Below, piece by piece: positions 9,757 to 19,059 of a stretch of DNA of 45,364 nt. Source of the stretch: Actinomycetes bacterium. Its GTDB lineage: Bacteria; Actinomycetota; Coriobacteriia; Anaerosomatales; Anaerosomataceae. Where the stretch lies: contig JAJFTE010000077.1 of NCBI GenBank assembly GCA_021373175.1, positions 1 through 45,364 of the forward strand, written 5' to 3'. Numbering within the stretch: the first letter of the stretch is position 1; every line of letters starts with the position of its first letter. The notes below the pieces were generated by a model that was not told the DNA's origin, did no database searches, and saw only the letters and a program-made list of their open reading frames with translations. The translations under genes and the position numbers were made by a program.

Positions 9757-11504
9757 CACTCCCACACCTCCTCAAGGAACTCGTCGTCAAGCATCTCGCT
9801 CACCGGACCCCCGGGTATGCCACCCAGCATCTCGTCGATAGAGCCCCCGGGAGCGACCATCGGATACACGTTCTCGCTCGTGGGGACCCGGCAATCCACG
9901 ATGACCGGGCCATCGAAGTCGAATGCCCGAAGCAGCGCCGCGTCAAGCTCGGCGGGATCGGTGACGCGCAGCCCAAGACAGCTGTACGCCTCGGCAAGCT
10001 TCACGAAATCGGGCACTTCCTGGTCGAGCACGGAGGACGCGTACCGCTCGCCGTAGAACAGCTCCTGCCACTGATGCACCATGCCGAGCACGCCGTTATT
10101 GAGGATGATGATCTTGACGGGGATGTGGTTGATCTTGGCGGTGGCAAGCTCCTGGATGTTCATCTGGATACTGCCATCTCCGGCTATGTCGATAACGAGA
10201 TAGTCGGGCCGTCCGAGCTGCGCGCCAATCGCGGCGGGGAATCCGAATCCCATCGTGCCGAGACCGCCGGAGGAGACCCAGGTCCGTGGCTCCCGGATAC
10301 GCGTGTACTGGCACGACCACATCTGGTTCTGGCCCACCTCGGTCGTGATGACCGTCGGACGGTCTTTGGTGAGTTCGCGGATCCGCTCGACAACGTACTC
10401 TGGCATGAGCACACCTTCGGGCGCGTGGTAGTGCAGCGGGTAGCGCGAGCGCCAGTCATCGATGACGCGCATCCAGGCGTCGGTGTGCGGCTGGGCGGTC
10501 ATCTTGCGAAGCTCGGCGACCATCGCCGCGAGCACGTTCTTCGCATCGCCCACGATCGGGACATCCACGGCCTTGTTCTTGCCGATCTCGGCCGGATCGA
10601 TGTCGACGTGAATCACCTTCGCCTTGCTGGCGAAACTGGACAGCTTCCCGGTGACCCGGTCATCGAAGCGAACGCCTACCGCGATAAGCAGGTCCGTCTC
10701 GGTGATGGCATAGTTGGCGTACTTCGCGCCATGCATGCCAGGCATCCCGGCGAACAGGTAGTGGTCCTCCGGGAAGACCCCCTTGCCCATGAGTGTGGTC
10801 ACAACGGGCAGCTGCATGAGTTCGGCGAGCTCCTTGAGCTCTTTCCATGCCGAGGAGGCAAGCACGCCGCCACCGGCGTACAGCAGCGGTTTGCGCGCCT
10901 TCGAGATCAGCGAGGCGGCCTGCTTCACTTGCTTCGTGTGGCCCTTGTACGTCGGTTTGTAGCCGGGAAGGTTCAGCGTCTCCGGGTAGACGTAGTCGAT
11001 CTCGGCCTTGCTGACGTCGACGGGCAGATCTATGAGCACCGGACCAGGCCGACCCGTCGTAGCGATATGGAACGCTTCCTTGATGGCGTCCGGCAGGTCT
11101 TCGGCGTTCTTAACCAGGTAGTTGTGCTTGGTGATCGGGATAGTGATCCCCGTCATGTCCGACTCCTGGAATGCGTCGGTGCCAATAACGTGGGTGGCGA
11201 CCTGAGCCGTGAAGACCACCATCGGGATCGAGTCCATGAACGCGTTCGCGATGCCCGTGACGGTGTTCGTCGCACCGGGGCCGCTTGTCACGATGACCGC
11301 TGCCGGCCTGCCCGTGACGCGAGCGTAGCCATCCGCCGCGTGGACCGCGGCCTGCTCGTGGCGGACAAGGATCGTCCGGGGGCTCACGACGTCGAACAGG
11401 GCGTCGAACATCGGAAGCGCGACGCCGCCCGGATACCCGAAGACGACCTCGACTCCCTCATTCTGAAGGGACCGCACCAGAGCTTCCGCGCCTGAGATCC
11501 TCAT
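9756..11504 (-). CDS. ilvB: Acetolactate synthase large subunit
   Basis: 582 aa. A thiamine-diphosphate enzyme condensing two pyruvates, or pyruvate with 2-oxobutyrate. The catalytic Glu is in LVRHEQAAVHAADGYAR (about residue 48). The FAD-contacting middle domain is present, and the ThDP motif GDGSIQMNIQELATA runs to ILNN in the C-terminal third. ATG at 11504 follows AGGAGG. It overlaps ilvN. A short acidic tail of about 15 residues ends the protein. Confidence 0.95.
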   Translation of the reverse strand: MRISGAEALVRSLQNEGVEVVFGYPGGVALPMFDALFDVVSPRTILVRHEQAAVHAADGYARVTGRPAAVIVTSGPGATNTVTGIANAFMDSIPMVVFTAQVATHVIGTDAFQESDMTGITIPITKHNYLVKNAEDLPDAIKEAFHIATTGRPGPVLIDLPVDVSKAEIDYVYPETLNLPGYKPTYKGHTKQVKQAASLISKARKPLLYAGGGVLASSAWKELKELAELMQLPVVTTLMGKGVFPEDHYLFAGMPGMHGAKYANYAITETDLLIAVGVRFDDRVTGKLSSFASKAKVIHVDIDPAEIGKNKAVDVPIVGDAKNVLAAMVAELRKMTAQPHTDAWMRVIDDWRSRYPLHYHAPEGVLMPEYVVERIRELTKDRPTVITTEVGQNQMWSCQYTRIREPRTWVSSGGLGTMGFGFPAAIGAQLGRPDYLVIDIAGDGSIQMNIQELATAKINHIPVKIIILNNGVLGMVHQWQELFYGERYASSVLDQEVPDFVKLAEAYSCLGLRVTDPAELDAALLRAFDFDGPVIVDCRVPTSENVYPMVAPGGSIDEMLGGIPGGPVSEMLDDEFLEEVWE

Positions 11505-11544
11505 CTCGTCACCTCCTGCGACAGTCGTGTCTGTCCGCGGCCGT

Positions 11545-13209
11545 TCATGAGAGCACCGCGCCCTTGTCGGCGCTCGAAACGAAGCGCGCGTAGCGCGCCA
11601 GGTACCCTTGGCTCACCTTCGGCGGCGGCTGCGTCCAGTCGCGATGCCGCATCGCCAGCCGCTCCTCGGTCACATCGAGCGTGAGCGTCCCGGCGTCGAT
11701 ATCGATCTCGATCGTGTCGCCTTCTTCCACAAGCGCGATCGGACCGCCCTCGGCGGCCTCCGGGCTCACGTGCCCGATCGAAGCGCCGGACGTAGCGCCG
11801 GAGAAGCGCCCGTCGGTGACAAGCGCGACGCTGCCTGCGAGCCCCATGCCCTTGACCGCCGAGGTCGGCCCCAGCATCTCGCGCATACCGGGACCGCCTT
11901 TGGGCCCCTCGTAGCGGATCACGATGATGTCGCCGGCCACGATCTTCCCGCCGAGAATGGCTTCGGAGGCCGCTTCCTCGGAATCGAAGACCCGGGCGGG
12001 ACCGATGTGGTGCCGCATCTCCGCCGGGACCGCTGACTGCTTGACCACGCATCCCCGTGGCGCGAGATTGCCCTTGAGCACGCGCAGGCCACCCTCGGCG
12101 TAGTACGGGTTGTCGATTGAGCGGACCACGGTGCCGTCTACCGGTCGCGCGTCCTTGAGGCTGTGCCGCAGCTTCTCGCCGGTCACCGTCATGACGCTCT
12201 CGTCGATGAGGTCCCGCCTGGTGAGCTCGGCGAGGATCGCCTGGATGCCGCCGACGAAGTAGAGGTCTTCCATGTGGAATTCGCTGGCTGGTGACACGCG
12301 CACGAGGTTCGGCGTGCGGGCGCTTACCTCGGCCCAATCGTCGAGGGTGATATCGGCCCCCGCCTCGTGCGCGATGGCGGTGAGGTGAAGCACCGTGTTG
12401 CTCGATCCGCCGAAGGCCATGTCAAGCGTCATCGCGTTGCGGATCGCCGCCGGTGTCATGATGTCGCGCGCGGTGATGCCCTTCTTCAGGAGTTCCATCA
12501 CCTGCATGCCTGCGTGTTTGGCAAGCCGGATGCGCTCCGAGTAGACCGCCGGGATCGTCCCGTTGCCCGGCAGACCCATGCCGATCGCCTCGGTGAGGCA
12601 GTTCATCGAGTTCGCGGTGAACAGGCCGGCGCAACTGCCGCACGTGGGACATGCCGCGTTCTCGAGCTCGCACATCTCTTCCTCGGTCACCGTTCCCGCG
12701 CGCACGGCGCCGACGGTGGAGAACACGGTGTCCAAATCGACGTCGCCGCCCTGCCACCTGCCTGCAAGCATGGGGCCGCCTGAGACGACGACGGTCGGGA
12801 TATCAAGGCGCGCCGCAGCCATGAGCATGCCAGGGATGATCTTGTCGCAATTGGGGATCATGACCATCGCGTCGAACGCATGGCCCTGCACGACGAGTTC
12901 GACCGAGTCGGCGATGATCTCGCGGGATGCAAGCGAGTACCGCATACCGGCGTGTCCCATCGCGATACCGTCGCAGACGCCGATCGTGGAAAACTCGAGC
13001 GGCGTGCCGCCGGCCATGCGGACGCCCGCTTTGACCGCGTCGGCGATAGCGCCGAGCTGGAGGTGTCCGGGAATGATCTCGTTCGCCGCGTTGACGACGG
13101 CCACGAGCGGGCGGGAGATCTCCTCATCGGTAAGTCCGTCAGCCTTGAGCAGGCTTCTGTGCGGGGCTTGGGTGAGCCCCTTCTTCATTCGGTCGCTTCG
13201 CAGCTCCAT
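11545..13209 (-). CDS. ilvD: Dihydroxy-acid dehydratase
   Basis: 554 aa. Dehydrates dihydroxyisovalerate and dihydroxymethylvalerate using an Fe-S cluster. Cluster cysteines are seen in [11 protein letters not shown] (about 120) and [19 protein letters not shown] (about 190), and the C-terminal [20 protein letters not shown] motif is intact. The frame is open to 13302, but family length and the AAGGTGG site favour ATG at 13209. That Shine-Dalgarno sits inside a 6-bp hairpin (13213-13218 with 13230-13235). It is the first gene of the operon, downstream of the T-box. Confidence 0.95.
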   Translation of the reverse strand: MELRSDRMKKGLTQAPHRSLLKADGLTDEEISRPLVAVVNAANEIIPGHLQLGAIADAVKAGVRMAGGTPLEFSTIGVCDGIAMGHAGMRYSLASREIIADSVELVVQGHAFDAMVMIPNCDKIIPGMLMAAARLDIPTVVVSGGPMLAGRWQGGDVDLDTVFSTVGAVRAGTVTEEEMCELENAACPTCGSCAGLFTANSMNCLTEAIGMGLPGNGTIPAVYSERIRLAKHAGMQVMELLKKGITARDIMTPAAIRNAMTLDMAFGGSSNTVLHLTAIAHEAGADITLDDWAEVSARTPNLVRVSPASEFHMEDLYFVGGIQAILAELTRRDLIDESVMTVTGEKLRHSLKDARPVDGTVVRSIDNPYYAEGGLRVLKGNLAPRGCVVKQSAVPAEMRHHIGPARVFDSEEAASEAILGGKIVAGDIIVIRYEGPKGGPGMREMLGPTSAVKGMGLAGSVALVTDGRFSGATSGASIGHVSPEAAEGGPIALVEEGDTIEIDIDAGTLTLDVTEERLAMRHRDWTQPPPKVSQGYLARYARFVSSADKGAVLS

Positions 13210-13212
13210 GCA

Positions 13213-13235
13213 TCCACCTTTTCCCGGGCGGTGGA
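13213..13235 (-). promoter_or_regulatory. Hairpin sequestering the ilvD ribosome-binding site
   Basis: In the minus-strand transcript TCCACC (13235-13230) pairs perfectly with GGTGGA (13218-13213), which is the ilvD Shine-Dalgarno, around an 11-base loop. This would hide the site and could be the output of the T-box at the level of translation. Confidence 0.4.
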
Positions 13236-13308
13236 GCCGCTTTCGCCGCATGCAACGCGAGTGTGACAGGGTGTCCGGATACGACAGAACCGCGCAGAGC
13301 ATGCTTCG

Positions 13309-13570
13309 ACCCTGTCAGGGACGAGAACATTCGCTCCCGCGGTACCACCCCGTTTGGCGCGCGCCTGTAGGCGTACGCCCTCTCATGCGGCAGGTAACGG
13401 ATGCCACCGACCCGATCTACTTGTTCCGGCTGCTGCGAAGGTCGTTCGCGATCGCGCGCCGGTCCGTTCGTCCGGGCGGCTCAGGGGTGAGTTTCGAAGC
13501 GTCCCGCGCCGGGTTCCCACCGTCCCCGGCTCTCTGCTGCTGGGATTGACCTCTACTGTCCCCGTCAACG
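13309..13570 (-). promoter_or_regulatory. T-box riboswitch, predicted leucine (CUC) specifier
   Basis: The minus strand at 13351-13335 reads GGGGTGGTACCGCGGGA, the T-box antiterminator signature, followed by TCGTCCCTG, the usual 3' strand of that helix. The UGGU bulge matches tRNA ending in ACCA (A73). Upstream are a Stem I with an AGAGAG motif and a GCCGGG/CCCGGC distal hairpin, then GAAACTCACCCCTGAG. There the likely specifier is CTC at 13491-13489 (leucine), the same codon used by the known leucine-responsive ilv-leu T-box of Bacillus subtilis. Stem II-like sequence GGTGGCATCCGTTACCTGCC follows. No poly-U terminator is visible downstream, so the output may be translational. The 530-bp gap 13210-13739 is otherwise occupied only by promoters and leader. 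Confidence 0.85.
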
Positions 13571-13599
13571 CCATTTCCATATGTGGAGATTAGGTTCGG

Positions 13600-13629
13600 A
13601 GTATAGCCGAGCACACCCGGAACGCGCAA
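13600..13629 (-). promoter_or_regulatory. Promoter of the ilv-leu operon
   Basis: On the minus strand TTGCGC (13629-13624) and TATACT (13605-13600) are separated by 18 bp, a good sigma-70-type match. Transcription would start near 13593, just ahead of the T-box Stem I. Confidence 0.6.
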
Positions 13630-13739
13630 ACGAGGAAGTGGCCTTGCGGAGAATGTCTTTCGAACGCAGCTTCAGCCACGAGACGATACGGGTCGCTGGC
13701 CGGGTATCTTACTCTGGAGACCGGCAGCGGAGGTTCTTC

Positions 13740-14738
13740 ATGCGTGTGTCGTTGGTCTATCGCGATGAGCTCGCCGCGTATGACTTCGGTCCGGCGCATC
13801 CGCTCCGGCCGGAGCGGTTTACCGGCGCCGTGGCGCTGATGCGGCAGCATGGACTCATCGGCGAGGGTGCAATGGCCGTCGTTGAGCCGCAGCCCGCCGC
13901 CGAGGAGGACCTGCTTCGCGTGCACGACGCCACCTACATCGCGGCGGTGCACGAGGCCGGGCGCGACCCGCGGGCGTTCGTCCCCGGCCACGGCATCGGG
14001 CCCGGCGATAACCCGGCCTTCGCCGGCATGCACGAGGCTGCGGCGCTTGTGTGCGGGGCGGCCGTCAGCGCTTTCCAAGAGGTTCTGGAGGACAGGTGCG
14101 ACCGCGCGTTGTCACTGGCCGGAGGTCTGCATCACGCTCACCGGGACCGAGCGGCTGGCTTCTGCATCTACAACGATCCGGCCGTGGGCATCGCGTGGGC
14201 CCTTGAGCGCTATCCCGACCTTCGCATCGCCTCTATCGACATCGACGCCCACCATGCCGACGGCGTCCAGGAGGCGTTCTGGGACGAGCCGCGCGTTCTC
14301 ACGGCATCGATCCACGAATCGGGGCGTTACCTGTTCCCCGGCACTGGGTTCGCCGACGAGCGCGGCGGCCCGCACGCGCAAGGCTCCGCACTCAATATCC
14401 CCCTGGAACCGTACACTGGCGATGCCGAGTATCGGAACGCGTTCGACTCAACGATCGCGCTGGCCGTGCGCACGTTCAGGCCGAATCTCATCGTCACGCA
14501 GAACGGCGCTGACGCTCTGGCCGACGACCCGCTCACGAGTCTCGGGCTCACGCTGTCCGGCTACCGGGACCTGGTGACACGCTTGGCGGCCCTTTCCGAC
14601 GAGCTCACGGGAGGTCGGATGGTCGCCTTCGGGGGCGGAGGCTACGCATGGCGCGAAGCGGTGCCCAGAGCATGGACGATCCTGGCGATGTCGCTCATGG
14701 AGTGCGCGGTGCCTAACGAGCTCACTGCGGAACGCTAG
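13740..14738 (+). CDS. Histone-deacetylase superfamily (AcuC-like) deacetylase
   Basis: 332 aa. A zinc-dependent amidohydrolase of the HDAC/AcuC/acetylpolyamine family. The active-site His pair appears in AGGLHHAHRDRA, zinc ligands in SIDIDAHHADGV, and the second zinc Asp in QNGADALADDPL; the terminal GGGGYAW motif is present. In B. subtilis AcuC deacetylates acetyl-CoA synthetase; substrate here is unknown, and acetylpolyamines are an alternative. The frame opens at 13581, but ATG at 13740 has GGAGG nearby and starts at the family's normal N-terminus. It stands alone on the plus strand between two minus-strand operons and ends somewhat shorter than AcuC of Bacillus. Confidence 0.85.
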   Translation: MRVSLVYRDELAAYDFGPAHPLRPERFTGAVALMRQHGLIGEGAMAVVEPQPAAEEDLLRVHDATYIAAVHEAGRDPRAFVPGHGIGPGDNPAFAGMHEAAALVCGAAVSAFQEVLEDRCDRALSLAGGLHHAHRDRAAGFCIYNDPAVGIAWALERYPDLRIASIDIDAHHADGVQEAFWDEPRVLTASIHESGRYLFPGTGFADERGGPHAQGSALNIPLEPYTGDAEYRNAFDSTIALAVRTFRPNLIVTQNGADALADDPLTSLGLTLSGYRDLVTRLAALSDELTGGRMVAFGGGGYAWREAVPRAWTILAMSLMECAVPNELTAER

Positions 14739-14922
14739 CGTCGTGTTCGGCTGGCTGTGCGCCCTCAGCACCCCAATCGCTTTTCGGTACCCCTCGTCTA
14801 TCATCAGGTGCTGTGCGATGTCCAGAACACGCAGAAGATACTTGGTCGGCTCGTCTTCCACGGGCTTCGATCTATCCCCCATGACGCGCTCGGCAGATGC
14901 CTGACTTTGGAAGCCGGGTAGC

Positions 14923-16101
14923 CTAACGGCTTGCGCCCTCAACGACGATCGTGCGTCCGGTGCCGTCCGCGCGAACCGCCATGAGTCTCGTAGTCTCGCC
15001 TTGCCAGGCGTTCCCTTCGATGAAGTACAACCGGCCGTCGCATCCCCAGCACAGCGGATAGTCGTCGCGCCGCACCGAGAGCGGCACCGGCGTGCCCCCG
15101 TCCGGCGCGTCAAGTGCGAACAGTCGCGAGTAGCCGTCGTCGCCCGCCTCGGCGTACGCGATCCAGTTGCCGTCACCCGAGACGCACAGGTCCTGGAACG
15201 ATGCGCGAGCCCCCGCCTGCGTGCCGCTCTTGAGCACGCTGCCGCCGCGGCCTGAGAAATCCATCGAGCGCACCTGGGCGGCTGCAAGGTCATCGGCTGC
15301 CACCGCATACACGACGCGTGTCTGGCTGAGCGCGACGTCGGTGACAAAGCCGCTCACCGCGATCGTCGTCGCCGTGCCGCCGCGCATGATGACCACGGCC
15401 GAGGATCCGTCTGCGTTCGCGCGGATCCCCGCGATGGTCTCGCCGTCCGCGGAGACCGACGGCGATGTGCCCGAGAAGAGCGCCCTGGCGCCTTTGCCGT
15501 CCCGTGACACCCGTCGGACGCCGGACTGAGCGGCGGCGCCCGTGTAGACGCACCATCCGGAGCCGAACGGCCACGCTGGCTGCTCGAGCGCGGCCGGCCC
15601 CACATCGGCGTGCGTACCGCTGGCAACGTCGACGAGCGTGAGCACGCGGCTCGTCGCATCCACGTACGCGATCGTGCGCGTGTCGGGCGAAAGCGCAAAG
15701 ACGCCCTCCGCACTGGTCGCGACCACGCTCTCGCCCGAACCGTCAAGTCTCGCGACGCGGAGCTTGCCATCGCGCCGGAAAGCGACCATGCACTGAGCGG
15801 GCGATGGGGGTTGGGTCTTCGGACCCCGCGCTGCACCGGTTGCGACAGCTCCTGGCGCGGCCGTCACATCGATGCTGGCTGTCGCCACGCCCGTGACGGC
15901 TTCGGTCGGCTCCGTCGAGCTCGGGATCGGTTCGTAGGTCGCCGCATTCTCGGCCCTCGGCGCCTGGCCGAAGAGCAGCCACGCGCCAGCTGCCACGATG
16001 ATAACGCCCGCAGCTATTCCCGATCGGAGCAGTATCGTACGGCGGCGCTCGATGCGCGCCCACTGCGCGGCGTCTGTCGGCTGTGGAGGCCGTTCCTCCA
16101 T
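14923..16101 (-). CDS. Membrane-anchored TolB-like beta-propeller protein
   Basis: 392 aa. A short basic cytoplasmic head, one transmembrane helix (about 26-46), a Pro/Thr/Ala-rich linker (about 50-105) and a C-terminal six-bladed-type propeller (about 108-392). The propeller has WD40-like/PD40 blades such as VFALSPDTRTIAYVD and CVSGDGNWIAYAEAGDDGYS. No enzymatic residues are recognised; such proteins usually bind other envelope proteins. It starts 17 bp after the isocitrate dehydrogenase stop, so it is probably co-transcribed with a metabolic cassette to which it has no obvious link. The 14739-14922 gap next to it holds no gene I can support. Confidence 0.75.
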   Translation of the reverse strand: MEERPPQPTDAAQWARIERRRTILLRSGIAAGVIIVAAGAWLLFGQAPRAENAATYEPIPSSTEPTEAVTGVATASIDVTAAPGAVATGAARGPKTQPPSPAQCMVAFRRDGKLRVARLDGSGESVVATSAEGVFALSPDTRTIAYVDATSRVLTLVDVASGTHADVGPAALEQPAWPFGSGWCVYTGAAAQSGVRRVSRDGKGARALFSGTSPSVSADGETIAGIRANADGSSAVVIMRGGTATTIAVSGFVTDVALSQTRVVYAVAADDLAAAQVRSMDFSGRGGSVLKSGTQAGARASFQDLCVSGDGNWIAYAEAGDDGYSRLFALDAPDGGTPVPLSVRRDDYPLCWGCDGRLYFIEGNAWQGETTRLMAVRADGTGRTIVVEGASR

Positions 16102-16118
16102 CTGATGCTCCGCTGTCG

Positions 16119-17207
16119 CTAGAAGGTGGCGATGATCGCGTTGGCGTACGCCTGGGTGCCCACAGCGCCTTCAGTCGAGCCGGTGTTCGTTCGCTTGATG
16201 TCGTAGGTGACGCTCACGCCCTCGGCTAGCACGGTCTTCACGCCCGAGAGGATCTTCTCGGCAGCGTCACACTCGCCGAGGTGCCGAAGCATGAGAACCG
16301 CGCTGAGGATCTCTGCGGTCGGGTTCGCCATGTCCTTGCCGGCATATTTCGGCGCACTGCCGTGGACCGGCTCGAAAACCGCGCTCTCGACACCGATGTT
16401 CGCGCCAGGCGCCATGCCCAGACCGCCGATGAGACCGGCGGCCAGGTCGCTCACGATGTCGCCGTACAGGTTCGGCAGCACAAGGACGTCGAAGGTCTCC
16501 GGGTAGAGCACCAGCCCCATGCATGTCATATCCACGATGCGGTCCTCGAACCCGACGCGGCCCTCATACTCGGCTGCGACCGCTCGGGCCACCTCAAGGT
16601 ACAGGCCGTCGGAGTACTTGAGGATGTTGGCCTTATGCACCGCGGTGACCTTCTTGCGGCCATTGGCGAGCGCATACTCGAACGCGTAGCGCACGATACG
16701 CTCTGAACCCGTGATCGAGATCGGCTTGAGCGAGATGCCCGAGTCGGGGCGGATGATGCCGGCACCCTTCTCAGCCACGAACTTGATGAGCTCGAGCGTC
16801 TCGGGCTTGCCCTGTTCGAACTCGACGCCGGCGTACAGGTCCTCGGTGTTCTCGCGCACAATGACGATGTCGACGTCGTCGTAGCGCGCGCCGGTGCCGG
16901 GGATCGAGAAGGCCGGGCGCAGGTTCACGTACAGGTCGAGCGCCTTGCGGAGCGCGACGTTCACGCTGCGGAATCCCGTGCCGACCGGGGTGGTCACGGG
17001 GCCTTTGATGGCGACCGTGTTCGTGCGGACCGACTCGATGACGTGCTCGGGGAGCGGCGTGCCGAACTCGGCCATGACGTGCTCGCCAGCGTCCGCGACC
17101 TCCCACTCGATGTCCACGCCGGTCGCGTCGACCACACGGCGCATCGCCGTCGTGATCTCAGGACCGATGCCGTCGCCCGGAATGAGCGTAACGGTGTGCT
17201 GAGCCAT
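16119..17207 (-). CDS. icd: Isocitrate dehydrogenase, probably NADP-type
   Basis: 362 aa, of the beta-decarboxylating dehydrogenase family shared by isocitrate, isopropylmalate and homoisocitrate dehydrogenases. The substrate helix reads FRSVNVALRKALDLYVNLRP, matching the Ser-x-Asn-x3-Arg that holds the extra carboxylate of isocitrate in E. coli Icd. LeuB would show a Leu-rich helix and RELTGG instead, and here the latter position reads VRENTEDLYAG. The cofactor pocket has HGSAPKYAG (Lys-Tyr) and VTYDIKR (Tyr and Arg), the NADP-binding residues of E. coli Icd; NAD enzymes have Asp-Ile. Start ATG at 17207 follows AGGAGG. It is the fourth gene of the hydratase cassette, 44 bp after the leuD-like gene. 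It is probably annotated as leuB in some genomes. Confidence 0.78.
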   Translation of the reverse strand: MAQHTVTLIPGDGIGPEITTAMRRVVDATGVDIEWEVADAGEHVMAEFGTPLPEHVIESVRTNTVAIKGPVTTPVGTGFRSVNVALRKALDLYVNLRPAFSIPGTGARYDDVDIVIVRENTEDLYAGVEFEQGKPETLELIKFVAEKGAGIIRPDSGISLKPISITGSERIVRYAFEYALANGRKKVTAVHKANILKYSDGLYLEVARAVAAEYEGRVGFEDRIVDMTCMGLVLYPETFDVLVLPNLYGDIVSDLAAGLIGGLGMAPGANIGVESAVFEPVHGSAPKYAGKDMANPTAEILSAVLMLRHLGECDAAEKILSGVKTVLAEGVSVTYDIKRTNTGSTEGAVGTQAYANAIIATF

Positions 17208-17251
17208 ACGTCGGCCTCCTGGGTTCCGTGGGCGGTTGACGGCGACGCGCC

Positions 17252-17752
17252 CTACAGCGCGAACCCGCCGTGCTTCTTGAAGTGCTCGACGAGCCCGCCG
17301 TCGGCCAGCAACTGCGCCATGACCGGAGGCAGCGGCGAGAACGTGATCTCCCTCCCTTGGGTGACGTTCTTGAGCACGCCGCCCTGAAGGTCGAGCTCGA
17401 GAGTATCACCGTCGTCGATGAGGTCGGTGTCGCACGCCACGACAGGCAGGCCGGTATTGATCGCGTTGCGGTAGAAGATGCGCGCGAAGCTCTTTGCGAG
17501 CACCGCCTTGGTGTTGGCGTGGATGAGCACAAGTGGCGCCTGCTCCCTGCTGGATCCCAGGCCGAAATTGGTGCCCGCAACAAGGAACCCGCCTTCGGGT
17601 TTCACTTTCTCGTAGTAGTGCGGATCGAGTTCTTCCATCGCATGGACGGCCATGGCCTCCATGTCGGCGGACTTGAACTTGTACTTGCCGCTGATGATGT
17701 AGTCGGTGTTGATGTTGTCGCCGTACTTGAAGGCGCGTGCCGAGACGGTCAT
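17252..17752 (-). CDS. LeuD-like aconitase-family small subunit
   Basis: 166 aa, the normal LeuD swivel-domain length. It partners a LeuC-like large subunit to hydrate/dehydrate a tricarboxylic or isopropylmalate substrate. The NFGLGSSREQAPLVL motif with its active-site Ser-Arg is intact. The substrate-specificity loop after NTDYIISG reads KYKFKS, unlike the YL-starting loop of typical isopropylmalate isomerases (YLNT, YLVY) or homoaconitases (YLRT). This suggests a different substrate, perhaps citrate/isocitrate; that is inference. ATG at 17752 overlaps the leuC-like stop by 4 bp. Confidence 0.8.
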   Translation of the reverse strand: MTVSARAFKYGDNINTDYIISGKYKFKSADMEAMAVHAMEELDPHYYEKVKPEGGFLVAGTNFGLGSSREQAPLVLIHANTKAVLAKSFARIFYRNAINTGLPVVACDTDLIDDGDTLELDLQGGVLKNVTQGREITFSPLPPVMAQLLADGGLVEHFKKHGGFAL

Positions 17753-19053
17753 CGTGCCGCACCTCCGCCGAAATACGCACGCGGGTCGGTGATGCGACCC
17801 TCAATCACCGAGGCGGCCACCGTGGCCGGGCTCGCGAGGTAGATGAATGCATTGCTGTTGCCCATGCGCCCCTTGAAGTTGCGGTTCGCGGTCGAGATCA
17901 CGTTCTCGCCGTCGCTCGGCACGCCGTTGTGCGTGCCCACGCACGGGCCGCAGCCCGCCGTCACCAGCGCCGCGCCAGCCTCCACAAGCGTCTGGATGTA
18001 GCCGGCCGCAATCGCGTCGAGCAAGATCTGTCTCGATGCGGGCGCTACGATGAAGCGCACATCCCGGTGCACCGTGCGGCCCTTGAGGATGCTCGCCGCG
18101 ATGGCGAGGTCCTCGAGCCGCCCGTTCGTGCAGGTGCCGAGGAAACCCTGGGCGATCGGCGTGCCCTCGACCTCCTCGACAGGCGAGACGTTGTCGACAG
18201 CGTGCGGCTTGGCGACCTGCGGGCCGATTCCGCTCGCGTCGAAGGTGAGCTCTCGCTCGTAGACGGCGTCAGCGTCCGGGTTCTGCGGGTGCGGCGTCCT
18301 TTGGCCGCGACCGGCGAACCAGGCAAGCGTCTTGGCGTCGGCCTTCATGAGACCGGCCTTCGCGCCAAGCTCGATCGCCATGTTCGAAATCGTCATGCGG
18401 GCCTCCACCGACAACCCGTCGATGACCGGTCCTCCAAACTCGAGCGCCTCGTAGGTTGCGCCGTCCGCGCCGAGCTCACCCGCGAGATGCAGGATGAGGT
18501 CCTTGCTGAAGACGCCCGGCGCAAGCGCACCGCTGTAGGTGACGCTAACGGTCTCGGGCACCTTGAACCACAGCTTGCCGGCGGCCATCGCCGCCGCGCC
18601 ATCGGTGGAGCCCACGCCGGTTGAAAAGACGTTGAGCGCGCCGTAGGTGCATGTGTGGCTGTCGCAGCCGACCATGAGGTCGCCCGGCACGACGTGACCT
18701 TTCTCGGGGATGAGCTGGTGACACACGCCCTCGCCCACATCGTAGATGGTCGCCCCGGTCCGCTTGCCGAAGTCGCGCATCATCGTGTGCAGTGCCGAGA
18801 CGCCCTCGAGCGGGCTCGGCGAGCTGTGATCCATGACGAGCGCGACCTTTGCGGCGTCGAAGACCCCGCTCACGCCCATCTCCTCAAGCGCCCGGATCGC
18901 AAGGGGTGAGGTGCCGTCCTGACCCATCACGAAGTCGACGTCGGCGACCACGATATCGCCAGCGCGGGCGTCGGTTCCGGAGTGCGCCGAGAGAATCTTC
19001 TCGGCGATCGTCTTGCCGGGCAGAGGGATCACGCTCCTTGGTCTCGCATGCAC
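17749..19053 (-). CDS. LeuC-like aconitase-family large subunit
   Basis: 434 aa. Has the cluster cysteines in GTCTNGR and CGPCVGTH and the [13 protein letters not shown] segment, so it is a catalytically complete [4Fe-4S] hydratase. It differs throughout from the leuC at 2572-3840 (for example VMDHSSPSP against VPDHYAPNK) and is paired with its own small subunit. Context with a citrate/homocitrate-synthase-type enzyme upstream and isocitrate dehydrogenase downstream suggests it acts as aconitase; homoaconitase or a second isopropylmalate isomerase are alternatives. The start is uncertain: GTG at 19053, seven bases from the upstream gene, or GTG at 19032 immediately behind AAGGAG. Confidence 0.8.
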   Translation of the reverse strand: MHARPRSVIPLPGKTIAEKILSAHSGTDARAGDIVVADVDFVMGQDGTSPLAIRALEEMGVSGVFDAAKVALVMDHSSPSPLEGVSALHTMMRDFGKRTGATIYDVGEGVCHQLIPEKGHVVPGDLMVGCDSHTCTYGALNVFSTGVGSTDGAAAMAAGKLWFKVPETVSVTYSGALAPGVFSKDLILHLAGELGADGATYEALEFGGPVIDGLSVEARMTISNMAIELGAKAGLMKADAKTLAWFAGRGQRTPHPQNPDADAVYERELTFDASGIGPQVAKPHAVDNVSPVEEVEGTPIAQGFLGTCTNGRLEDLAIAASILKGRTVHRDVRFIVAPASRQILLDAIAAGYIQTLVEAGAALVTAGCGPCVGTHNGVPSDGENVISTANRNFKGRMGNSNAFIYLASPATVAASVIEGRITDPRAYFGGGAAR

Positions 19054-19059
19054 TGCGAC

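Noticed and set aside
14448-14882. Minus-strand open frame starting MGDRSKPVEDEPTKYLL
   Set aside because: The first 48 codons look protein-like and fill a small gap, but the frame then runs 290 bp antisense through the deacetylase gene with no stop and no ribosome site. Kept out as a gene.
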